Of a stretch of DNA of 64,000 nucleotides, positions 9,843 through 17,388 are shown in pieces. This DNA is from Massilia rhizosphaerae (GTDB lineage: Bacteria > Pseudomonadota > Gammaproteobacteria > Burkholderiales > Burkholderiaceae_D). A model generated the notes under the pieces. That model made no database searches. It was given only the letters and a program-made list of their open reading frames with translations, and had not been told where the DNA came from. Location of the stretch: NCBI RefSeq assembly GCF_016093545.1, contig NZ_JADKYX010000008.1:186001-250000 (forward strand), written 5' to 3'. Positions within the stretch are counted from its first letter, which is position 1; the number at the start of each line of letters is the position of its first letter. Made by a program: the position numbers and the translations under genes.

Positions 9843-10394
9843 CTATTTCTTCATTTTGGCGGCGACTTCCTTTTGCAACACTTGGTCGACCGTCAATTTC
9901 GCATTGGCGGGATAGGTCGTGGAGGAGGTCTTCTTGAAGAAATAAGCCGGGCCGTCCGTCTCGTTGTCGCCGGCCTCGGTGAACCGGTACCAGGTGACCG
10001 AGATCGGCGCGACGACGCGCGGTTTCGTTTCGGCGATCACAAGCTCGACGTTGTTGACGTGGGCCACCACGGCAGCATCCGCGACGGTCTGCTCACCCTG
10101 GGAAATGCTGAACCAGGTGAGTGCATTGCGTTTGTCGCCATCGATGATCGGGGCATGCATCCACTCTTCGCCAGGTTTGCTCTCGAAGTAAAACGTCAGG
10201 CTGCGCTTATAGACAAGAATGTCCTGGTACGTACCATTGATCAAAATAAGTTTGCCACCCAAGACCTGCCACTGATGCATGCCTTGCTGTTCCGAAGACA
10301 CGCTGCTGGCGCCGGTCGGCGTCGCGGCAATGGCGCCGCCTGCCAGTGCCACGCACGACGCCAGCACGAGTGTTTTGAAAATGCTCTTGATCAT
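9843..10394 (-). CDS. secreted protein between VgrG and effector, function unknown
   Basis: This 183-residue protein has a signal peptide (cleavage about AIAA|TP). I recognise no domain with confidence. It begins 3 bp after the vgrG stop and ends 10 bp before the effector start. Adaptors in this position (DUF4123, DUF1795 and similar) are cytoplasmic, whereas this protein is exported. It is therefore more likely a second immunity or periplasmic protective protein than a loading chaperone. That reading rests only on position and signal peptide. Confidence 0.6.
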   Translation of the reverse strand: MIKSIFKTLVLASCVALAGGAIAATPTGASSVSSEQQGMHQWQVLGGKLILINGTYQDILVYKRSLTFYFESKPGEEWMHAPIIDGDKRNALTWFSISQGEQTVADAAVVAHVNNVELVIAETKPRVVAPISVTWYRFTEAGDNETDGPAYFFKKTSSTTYPANAKLTVDQVLQKEVAAKMKK

Positions 10395-10397
10395 GAC

Positions 10398-13226
10398 TTA
10401 ATCGTCCCCTTCGGGATTGGTAATGAGTTTGCGAAGCAGATTGGGACTCAGGTGGAGCGATGCATCGAGACCTTCCAGCCGGGAGGCATAAGGGCCGAAG
10501 TCTTCCGGTTCGAATGCCGGCTCCTCTTCGTCCTCCTCACGGTAGAACTCGTCGTCCAGCCGTTCGAACTCGGGCATCGGTTCGCTCGCCTCCAGCTTGA
10601 CGCTGCGCCAGCTATCCTCGCCAACATGTAGCGTAAGCTGGTCGTTGTCCGGGAATTCGAGGCGCGGCAGGCGGCCGTCATGGCCGACTACGCCGGTAGC
10701 GACCTGCTTGCCGAGCTTGTCGAGAATACGGTACGGCTTGCCGACCATGCCCAAGGCCACGACGGTGGCATCGGCGCCGGGGAAGGCAAAGCGCAGGCTG
10801 TGCGGGCCGACTTCGGCGGCCGGCATCGCGGCAAACGACGCGTCCAGGTTCTGCGGGCCGGTCGCGGCATGGCTGGCCGCGTGGACCTCCCATTTGCCGG
10901 AAGTGCCTTGTTCGATGCCCTTGGCACTGATGCGGATGAAGCTGCCGCCCGCATGCAGCAGGATTTCCTTGTCCGCCGCGATCTCGATGTTTTGCTTGGT
11001 GCTGATCAGCTTGAGTACTTGTTCGGCGATGATCTCGACGTTGTCGCTCTGCGCCTGGATCTCTACCTTGCCCTTGGCCGCAAACAGTTTCATGCCCGCC
11101 TTGTAGACGAACACGCTGAGTTTCTCGGTCAGGCTGGCCAGCAGGCTCTTCCCGGTCGAGATCGACAGGTGTTCGCCCGTGGTGAGCACGGTGTGGCGGT
11201 CGCTCTGCAGATGCATGCTGCGCGCGGTGCTAGCGGCGATGCCGGCCGGGCTGGACAACACGAGCTGCGGTTCGCTCAATTCTCCCTGGGCCTTGCCGCT
11301 ACCGCGGATGGCCTCGTTCTGCGCGGCGAGCGCCGCGCCGGCAACGGCCTGGTCGACGCCCGACTGTTGCGCCAGGTGCTGCTGGGCCAGGTCACCCATC
11401 TTGTCGTGGCGCTCACGCGCGGCGTTCAGACGGCCGACCGTCTCGCCCATGTCCTTGGCGTGCCCGGCGGCATTGTCGCGCGCTTCGGTGGTGAGGAGCA
11501 TGCCCATGCCGGCGCGCGCCACACCCCAGGCGTTCGTGGCCAGTTCCCAGCCCTCGCCGCGTTCGTCCTTGCGCCCGCTGTTGTCTTCGACCCGCGTGAT
11601 GTAGCCCAGCGAAAGCTGGCTGTGCTGGTGGTCGCTCTTGAGCTGCGCCTGGATCTTGTTGTAGGTGTCGTCCAGGATCAGGTGGTTGCTGCGCCCGCCT
11701 GCGGCATTGCCGGTGTTGGGTGCCAGCTCGCGGCTGCGCAGGCCAGTCAGCGCGTGCTGGGTCGGCTGTTGCCAGGGCGGCATGTTACGCTCGTTGAAAA
11801 CGCTGCCGGTGACGATGGGCCGGTCCGGCGAGCCGCCCAGCCACTGCACGATCACCTCGCTGCCCACACGGGGCACGGCTGCCGCGCCCAGCTCGCCGCC
11901 GGCCCAGGAACTGGCCACCCGCAGCCAGGCCGAGCTGCGCTGGTCCTCTACGCCCTCGCGGTCCCAGTGAAACTGGACGCGGATTCGGCCGTACTCGTCG
12001 GTATGAATGCTGTCCGGTCCCTGCGGGCCCACCACGGTGGCCGTCTGCGGGGCGAGGATGCGCGTGTCGGTGCTGTTGTAGCCGCGTCCAGGCCGCCAGG
12101 GAATCTGCTTGCGGATGCAGTGCATGGTATTGCTGTAATCCGCTGGCAGGGTGTTCTGCAAATAATTGTTGCGCGCCAGATGGCGCACTTCCAGCACCAG
12201 GAATTCGTCCTTGCCGTCGTCGCCGGAGAAGCCGGCGTCGACGAGGAAATGGTCGCACAGGCGAAACCAGCGTCCCGGCTGGACGAAGCGGTTGTTGCCC
12301 CTTCCTTCGAAGTGCTTGGCGGCTGCTTCCGCCTCTTCCATGCGCAGCCGCGCCAGGCGGTCGCCGTCCTGGCGGCCGTTGAAACCGTAGGCGCCGGTGT
12401 ATTCGTAGGATTCGACACCGAGCACGCTTCCCTGCTGGTTCACCGTCGGCATGGTGACCTGGGCAGGCTGCGGCTGCTTGAAGTCGAATGCAGTCAAGGC
12501 CACGCTGGACGGCGCAATGGTGCGCACCGGCGACCACTGGGCGATGCCGTCCTCCTCGACTGCGCCACCCTGGCTCTGGAAACGCACCTGGCCGGTGCCG
12601 TCGATGGCGTCGGCGTAGCGCGAGTCGTCGGACAACACCAGCTTGTGTCCCTGCGCCGTGTGCTCGTACCAGTAGTGCCAGCCGGCCGCCTCCCAGCGGC
12701 GGTGCAGGTAGTTGTGGTCGGTCTCGTCGAACTGACATGCGTCCGTCATCGGCGGGTCCTCGCCCTGGATGCGGCAATCCCAGTCGGGCAGGACGGAATA
12801 GTCGGCGAAGATGCTTTCGGTCTGCTGGCGCAGCGCTTTGCCGTGGAACAAGTAATTGTCCTTGCGCAGGCTGAGGTATTTCAGCCAGGGCCCCAGGATG
12901 GCTTCGTAAAATACGAAGCCGCCGTCGGTGCGCACCAACCGGAAGCTGAAGACGTAGCCGCTGAAATAACGCAGGCTGCCGTCGCCGCGTACCAGTTCAA
13001 CGGTCATCAGCTTGCCCTGCATCTCCTTCAGGGCCAGCATGGCACTGTCGGAGAGCAGTTCGACGCGGTACTCGAAGTCGCGCGACAAGGACTCGAATGC
13101 GTCGAGCTGGTTGGCCAGCAATTGTGCGTCAGGACCGTCAGCGTGCGGGAAGTAGACGCGCAGAATGCGCTTGTTTTGCGCGGCGCCGACGATCAGATCA
13201 TGGATTGTTTGGACAGCTGTTTGCAT
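10398..13226 (-). CDS. vgrG: type VI secretion tip protein VgrG
   Basis: The protein has 942 residues. The N-terminal gp27-like and gp5-like parts are recognisable (RDFEYRVELLS, then the OB-fold segment with RIRVQFHWDREG and SSAWLRVA). They are followed by the repetitive DUF2345 beta-prism region (about 640-790) and a C-terminal extension of about 130 residues. That extension includes a short sandwich-like segment around PYRILDKLGKQV and an acidic tail. VgrG trimers tip the T6SS tube and carry effectors. No baseplate, sheath or TssM genes are in the window, so this is an orphan spike island. The start has an AGGAAGC ribosome-binding site. Confidence 0.93.
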   Translation of the reverse strand: MQTAVQTIHDLIVGAAQNKRILRVYFPHADGPDAQLLANQLDAFESLSRDFEYRVELLSDSAMLALKEMQGKLMTVELVRGDGSLRYFSGYVFSFRLVRTDGGFVFYEAILGPWLKYLSLRKDNYLFHGKALRQQTESIFADYSVLPDWDCRIQGEDPPMTDACQFDETDHNYLHRRWEAAGWHYWYEHTAQGHKLVLSDDSRYADAIDGTGQVRFQSQGGAVEEDGIAQWSPVRTIAPSSVALTAFDFKQPQPAQVTMPTVNQQGSVLGVESYEYTGAYGFNGRQDGDRLARLRMEEAEAAAKHFEGRGNNRFVQPGRWFRLCDHFLVDAGFSGDDGKDEFLVLEVRHLARNNYLQNTLPADYSNTMHCIRKQIPWRPGRGYNSTDTRILAPQTATVVGPQGPDSIHTDEYGRIRVQFHWDREGVEDQRSSAWLRVASSWAGGELGAAAVPRVGSEVIVQWLGGSPDRPIVTGSVFNERNMPPWQQPTQHALTGLRSRELAPNTGNAAGGRSNHLILDDTYNKIQAQLKSDHQHSQLSLGYITRVEDNSGRKDERGEGWELATNAWGVARAGMGMLLTTEARDNAAGHAKDMGETVGRLNAARERHDKMGDLAQQHLAQQSGVDQAVAGAALAAQNEAIRGSGKAQGELSEPQLVLSSPAGIAASTARSMHLQSDRHTVLTTGEHLSISTGKSLLASLTEKLSVFVYKAGMKLFAAKGKVEIQAQSDNVEIIAEQVLKLISTKQNIEIAADKEILLHAGGSFIRISAKGIEQGTSGKWEVHAASHAATGPQNLDASFAAMPAAEVGPHSLRFAFPGADATVVALGMVGKPYRILDKLGKQVATGVVGHDGRLPRLEFPDNDQLTLHVGEDSWRSVKLEASEPMPEFERLDDEFYREEDEEEPAFEPEDFGPYASRLEGLDASLHLSPNLLRKLITNPEGDD

Positions 13227-13361
13227 CTGCTTCCTGTTCCCTACGCTTGCCGCGCCGCTTTAAAAAGTAACACGAATAATTTCCCTCAGTAACACACGTG
13301 CATTTTAAGCAAATAATCCCGTAATGCAATTGAATGGTGTTACAGGTTGTGTCGAACGGCA
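13227..13361 (-). promoter_or_regulatory. AT-rich upstream region of vgrG with repeated AGTAACAC
   Basis: This 135-bp gap separates the Ntox44 immunity gene from vgrG and is much richer in A and T than its neighbours. The octamer AGTAACAC occurs at 13266-13273 and again at 13288-13295, exactly 22 bp apart (two helical turns). The inverse GTGTTAC lies at 13337-13343. The spacing suits a dimeric regulator or promoter-proximal operator, but no regulator is known. Confidence 0.35.
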
Positions 13362-13748
13362 CTATTTGGAAGCGACGCGGGCCAGGAAGTCGGTTTTCAC
13401 CACGGTGCGCTCGATCTTCGTATCGGGCCCGATATAGATGTCGACGCGGCTGAACGGCTGCCTGATTTCCACGCCGTCACGGCTTGCGAACGGCAGGCTC
13501 ACGTCGATGAAATAATCGGTATGGAGACGGCGGGCGGTACGGAACTCGATGCTCTCGCCGGGCACCAGATGGTCCTTGACGATGTCGTTGTCTTCGTTGA
13601 AGAAATAAGTCACGGGCGCAGTGGCGGCAGCGGAGTAATGCAGGAAGACAACCGGCAACGTAAAAGAGTTCACGGCGAACACGAGCCAAAGCGCAGCGAT
13701 TGCCCCGGCAATGGCCAGCAGTTTTTTAAGCATGGATGAGCTTTTCAT
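13362..13748 (-). CDS. membrane-anchored candidate immunity protein for the Ntox44-like toxin
   Basis: The likely start is the ATG at 13748, giving 128 residues and overlapping the toxin stop as ATGA. Longer in-frame starts run into the toxin gene. The N-terminus is a single hydrophobic segment (about residues 6-30, LLAIAGAIAALWLVFAV) that may be an uncleaved anchor. The rest is a soluble domain rich in beta-type sequence with FFNEDNDIVKDH and VDIYIGP. No catalytic motif is visible. Immediate coupling downstream of the predicted toxin is the evidence for an immunity role. Confidence 0.6.
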   Translation of the reverse strand: MKSSSMLKKLLAIAGAIAALWLVFAVNSFTLPVVFLHYSAAATAPVTYFFNEDNDIVKDHLVPGESIEFRTARRLHTDYFIDVSLPFASRDGVEIRQPFSRVDIYIGPDTKIERTVVKTDFLARVASK

Positions 13749-14536
13749 GGAGAGCATTGGTGCGGGCGCTTGGCCCTGTTGTCGTCCGTGCCCCACGGAA
13801 TGGGCACGCCGGCGATGGCCTTGAGAAGCAGCGCCACCGTCAGCGCGGCCGGCTTGGCCTGCATGTATAGGTCCACGCCCAGCTTGATGGAAATATGGTC
13901 TGGAATATCGTCGAGCGCATTGGCCCAGTTGCCATTCTCAGGATGGTGCTGGACCCGCGGAAAGCGCAACCTCGCGAGATCGCGACCGATGTCGCTGCCG
14001 GCCTGGGCCAGCCCGGCACCACCCAGCAACTCGTCGGGACTGAAACCGCAGGCGACGCCCACGTAGCCATAATGGATGTTGGACCAGATATCGTAGAAGT
14101 AGTCGTTGTCGCCGTAGCGTTGCCAGCCCTTGCGGAAGATATTTTGTTTGTTCAGGCGCTTGGCCAGGATCGGCTTGTGATCCCAGGGCCGTCCAGGCCC
14201 GACCCGCTCGGCCCAGATGGTATAAGCTGCCGTCTTCTTGCCCATGGCGATACCGCCATAGTCGGGCGGGCCGCCAAATTTTGCGTACCACGGCAGCGCA
14301 TTCCAGGCGTCCATTTCCTTGCGGATGTCGTAGGCGTTCGCCTCCGTCATCTTCCTGCCCTGCTCGCTGAACGGGTTGCGCTGCATTTCCGCGACCATGT
14401 ACTCGGCAATGGCGACCACGTCGTTACCATGGTTGCAGACGCGCAGTTTCTTGGCCTCGGCGTCGGCCACCGGGGTCGTATTCGTGGCCGCGACCAGGCG
14501 CATCGGCCTGCCGTTCTTGTCCAGCACGGTGCTCAT
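13745..14536 (-). CDS. T6SS toxin with polymorphic toxin type 44-like domain
   Basis: The start is set at the ATG at 14536, which overlaps the PAAR stop (ATGA) and gives 263 residues. A longer open frame merely reads through the PAAR gene. The conserved block GPGRPWDHKP followed by YFYDIWSNIHYGYVGVACGF and DELLGGAGLAQ resembles the Ntox44 (bacterial toxin 44) family of polymorphic toxins, which is predicted to be a nuclease. No secretion signal is present, in keeping with loading on a PAAR tip. The family assignment is from memory of its motif. The enzymatic activity is inferred. Confidence 0.68.
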   Translation of the reverse strand: MSTVLDKNGRPMRLVAATNTTPVADAEAKKLRVCNHGNDVVAIAEYMVAEMQRNPFSEQGRKMTEANAYDIRKEMDAWNALPWYAKFGGPPDYGGIAMGKKTAAYTIWAERVGPGRPWDHKPILAKRLNKQNIFRKGWQRYGDNDYFYDIWSNIHYGYVGVACGFSPDELLGGAGLAQAGSDIGRDLARLRFPRVQHHPENGNWANALDDIPDHISIKLGVDLYMQAKPAALTVALLLKAIAGVPIPWGTDDNRAKRPHQCSP

Positions 14537-15090
14537 GCGTTGTCTACCAAGTAGATGCGCACATGTTCCTGTTCCAGCGTCTGCTTGAGCAAGTGAGTGT
14601 GGCCTTCCGCGTCGGTGGTGCCGTGCTCGACGCTGCCGTCCTCGCGCTCGATCGCGTAATCGACGTGGGCCAGCGGTTCGCCGTCGCTCGCACCCACCAG
14701 CACATAGCGGTCGTCGTATCGTCCGGGAACCCACGGCTCGTCGTCCAGCGGCGCGGCGGCGACGCCAGCCGCCAGCGCAGCTGCCGCCGGCTGAAAATAG
14801 GCTGTGGCGACCGGTGCGCCGGATGGGTCGTCGATGCCATGGATGCCGTTGAGGGTCGACATCAGCGGACAACCGCCGCTGGTCTTGTCGCCATGGAGCG
14901 CCTGCGGCAGGCCGTCCGGCAGGGTGAAGTGGTGCTCTTCCGCCTTGACCACGCAGTTCTTTCTGCATTTCATGGGGCTGCCGTCGTGGGCAAGCGGCTT
15001 GCCGTGGCTCATATAGGTCGGGTGCCCGTGTTCGACGTGCCCGCCGCAGGAGGCGGCGTCACCTTCACGTATCCAGCCGATGATGCTCAT
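14533..15090 (-). CDS. PAAR-domain spike protein
   Basis: The protein has 185 residues. The N-terminal 90 residues match PAAR repeats: REGDAASCGGHVEHGHP, the DGSPMKCRKNC segment and a GDKTSGGCPLM segment, with paired Cys/His suited to the metal-bound cone tip. The remaining 95 residues form a separate domain (YVLVGASDGEPLAHVDYAI to HLLKQTLEQEHVRIYLV) that looks like a small transthyretin-like sandwich. PAAR proteins sharpen the VgrG spike and connect effectors. It is the first gene of a coupled set with the Ntox44-like toxin and its immunity gene. No clear ribosome-binding site precedes the ATG. Confidence 0.85.
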   Translation of the reverse strand: MSIIGWIREGDAASCGGHVEHGHPTYMSHGKPLAHDGSPMKCRKNCVVKAEEHHFTLPDGLPQALHGDKTSGGCPLMSTLNGIHGIDDPSGAPVATAYFQPAAAALAAGVAAAPLDDEPWVPGRYDDRYVLVGASDGEPLAHVDYAIEREDGSVEHGTTDAEGHTHLLKQTLEQEHVRIYLVDNA

Positions 15091-15108
15091 TGTCGTGACA
15101 CAGTCGTC

Positions 15109-15133
15109 GTTAGAATAAAGTTAATATTCTAAC
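15109..15133 (-). promoter_or_regulatory. perfect 9-bp inverted repeat upstream of the PAAR gene
   Basis: GTTAGAATA (15109-15117) and TATTCTAAC (15125-15133) form a perfect inverted repeat with a 7-base AAGTTAA spacer, ending 18 bases before the PAAR start codon. Placement over the likely promoter or 5' leader, in otherwise GC-rich DNA, suggests an operator or an mRNA hairpin affecting translation. Neither has been shown. Confidence 0.4.
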
Positions 15134-15231
15134 AGCAACAAAATGAATTGTATCGCACGCGACTCGGCGATTTCACAACGATGGAGGTCGGTCAGGTGGT
15201 TAGGTGATCGGCAGCTGTCCGTAAAACGCCG

Positions 15232-17388
15232 CTACTCCAGGGTCGCCGCGCTCATCTCGAGAAAGCGCGCGCGGCCCTCGGGTCCGCGCAGGTCGGCCGC
15301 GACCTTGCCCTTTTCCAGCACGACGATGCGGTCGGCCGCCAGGATCGTCTCGCGCCGGTGCGCCACGACGATGCGCGTCATCGGCAGCTGCGCGACCGCC
15401 AGGTTGACCGAGCGTTCGCGCGCCAGGTCCAGGTGGCTGGTGGCTTCGTCCAGCAGCAGCAGGCCGGGCTCACGGTACAGCGCCCGCGCGATCAGGACCC
15501 GCTGCTTCTGGCCGCCCGACAGCACGGTGCCCATGTCGCCGATCAGCGTATGAAAACCCATCGGCATCGCGCGCACGTCGTCCAGCACGGCCGCCTGGCG
15601 CGCGCACGCTTCGATGCGCTCCTGGTCGGGCGCGTCGGCGAAAAAGCTGATGTTGTCGGCGATGGAGCCGGCGAACAGCTGGTCGTCCTGCAGCACGACG
15701 CCGATCAGCGCGCGGTAACGGCCGACCGCGCCCGGCGCCAGCGGGCGCCCGTCGACGACGACTTCGCCCGCGGTCGGTTCGAGCAGGCTGGCCAGCAGGC
15801 GCAGCAAGGTGGTCTTGCCGCAGCCGGACGGGCCGACGATCGCCACCGATTCGCCCGGCGCGATCGTCAGGTCGATCCCGTCCAGGATCCACGGATCGGT
15901 GGCGCCGTAGCGGAAGCGCAGGCCGCGCAGTTCGATGGCCAGCGGCGCCCGGCAGGGCATGCCGGTGTGCGCGGCGTCGTCCGGTTCCGCCGGGGTCAGC
16001 GCGATGTCGGCGAGGCGCTCGGCGTGCAGGCGCAGCATGCACAAGTCGAGCGTCTTGTCGATCAGGGCGCTGATCCGGGACAGGAACTGGTCCTTGTAGC
16101 TGATGAAGGCGAGCAGCATCCCGATCGAGAACGCGTTGGCCAGCGCGCGTTCGGCGCCCAGCCAGATCACCAGCACGCCGACCACGCCGATCACGGCCCC
16201 GTTCACGGCGCGGAACATCACGCCCAGCTGCTGCGTCGTCACCTGCCGGTTCACCGTCTGCACGAGCAGGTTGACCCAGTGCGTCTGGCGCGACGCCTGC
16301 GCGTTGAACAGCTTGATGGTCTTCATGCCGCGCAGGGTTTCGAGAAAATGGCTGTCGCGCCGCGCGCCCCAGATGATGGATTCGGCCTGGGCGTTGCGCA
16401 GCGAGGAATACGACAGCGCCCGCACCAGCGCGTACAGCAGGCCGCCGGCGAGCACGAGGCCGGCCAGGCCCGGGGCGTAGCACAGCATGGCGACCAGCGT
16501 CACCGCCGACATCAGGCCGTCGAGCAGGATCTCGACCAGGTCCGTGGTGAGCGCCTGCAGGATGATTTCCTGGGCGCCGAAGCGCGACATGACGTCGCCC
16601 AGGTGGCGGCTCTCGAAATAGCGGGCCGGCAGCCGCACGAGATGCCCGAACAGGCCGCCGCGCCCCGCCACCTTGATCGTGCTGGAGATCGCGATCAGGG
16701 TGGCGCCGCGCATCGCGTTGATCGCCACGCGCAGCATCAGCATGAACAGCAGCGCGCAGGCGAGCGTGAGCAGCAGGTCGTGGTCGGCGCTCACCAGCGC
16801 TTCGTCGACGATCCATTGCATCAGGAACGGCGTCGTCACGCCCAGCGTCTCGATCGCCAGCGCCATCGCCGCCAGCAGCACCAGCGAGCGCTTGACGCCG
16901 ACGATGCGGCCGAACAGCGCGCGCACCCGCAGGCGCGGCTCCGGTTCGGGCGCCACGAACGCCTGGGCCGGACTCAGTTCCAGCGCGACGCCCGTGAAAT
17001 GGCGCTGCGCCTCGGCGCGCGACAGGCGGCGCACGCCGAAGGCCGGGTCGTGGATCACGACGGCGCCCGCGCTCGCGCGCTTGAGCACGACGAAGTGGCT
17101 CAGGTCCCAGTGCAGGATGCAGGGCGTGGACAGCAAGGGCAGTTCGTCCGGCTCCAGGCGCAGCGGGCGCGCGTCGAGCCCGACCTGGCCGGCGATGGCG
17201 ACGATGTCCTTGAGCGACGCGCCGCGCAGCGACAGGCCGAAGCGGCGCCTCAGCGCCGACAGGCCGGTGTCGCCGCCGTGGTAGGCGGCGACCATCGCCA
17301 GGCATGCGAGGCCGCATTCGGCCGCCTCGGTCTGCAGGATCAGCGGCAGGCGCATGCCCAGCATGGCGCCGTAGTCGGTCTGCGTCAT
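15232..17388 (-). CDS. peptidase C39-containing ABC transporter (bacteriocin/microcin type)
   Basis: The ATG at 17388 overlaps the HlyD stop (ATGA) and gives 718 residues. Residues 1-135 are a C39 peptidase domain with an intact triad: Cys25 in AAECGLACLAM, His98 in DLSHFVVLK and Asp114 in IHDPAFG. A six-helix membrane domain (about 160-440) and an ATPase domain follow, the latter with Walker A GPSGCGKT, signature LSGGQKQR, Walker B LLLLDEATS and H-loop VAHRRE. The family cuts leader peptides after Gly-Gly and exports the core peptide. Its substrate is probably the precursor at 19777-19989. Confidence 0.92.
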   Translation of the reverse strand: MTQTDYGAMLGMRLPLILQTEAAECGLACLAMVAAYHGGDTGLSALRRRFGLSLRGASLKDIVAIAGQVGLDARPLRLEPDELPLLSTPCILHWDLSHFVVLKRASAGAVVIHDPAFGVRRLSRAEAQRHFTGVALELSPAQAFVAPEPEPRLRVRALFGRIVGVKRSLVLLAAMALAIETLGVTTPFLMQWIVDEALVSADHDLLLTLACALLFMLMLRVAINAMRGATLIAISSTIKVAGRGGLFGHLVRLPARYFESRHLGDVMSRFGAQEIILQALTTDLVEILLDGLMSAVTLVAMLCYAPGLAGLVLAGGLLYALVRALSYSSLRNAQAESIIWGARRDSHFLETLRGMKTIKLFNAQASRQTHWVNLLVQTVNRQVTTQQLGVMFRAVNGAVIGVVGVLVIWLGAERALANAFSIGMLLAFISYKDQFLSRISALIDKTLDLCMLRLHAERLADIALTPAEPDDAAHTGMPCRAPLAIELRGLRFRYGATDPWILDGIDLTIAPGESVAIVGPSGCGKTTLLRLLASLLEPTAGEVVVDGRPLAPGAVGRYRALIGVVLQDDQLFAGSIADNISFFADAPDQERIEACARQAAVLDDVRAMPMGFHTLIGDMGTVLSGGQKQRVLIARALYREPGLLLLDEATSHLDLARERSVNLAVAQLPMTRIVVAHRRETILAADRIVVLEKGKVAADLRGPEGRARFLEMSAATLE

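Noticed and set aside
13745..14968. A 407-residue version of the Ntox44-like toxin starting inside the PAAR gene
   Set aside because: The first 144 residues are an out-of-frame reading of PAAR. The ATG at 14536 overlaps the PAAR stop as in neighbouring genes.
7554..15090. A full T6SS locus
   Set aside because: No TssB/C sheath, TssJLM membrane complex, TssK, Hcp or ClpV gene is present; only spike, effector and immunity genes are seen.
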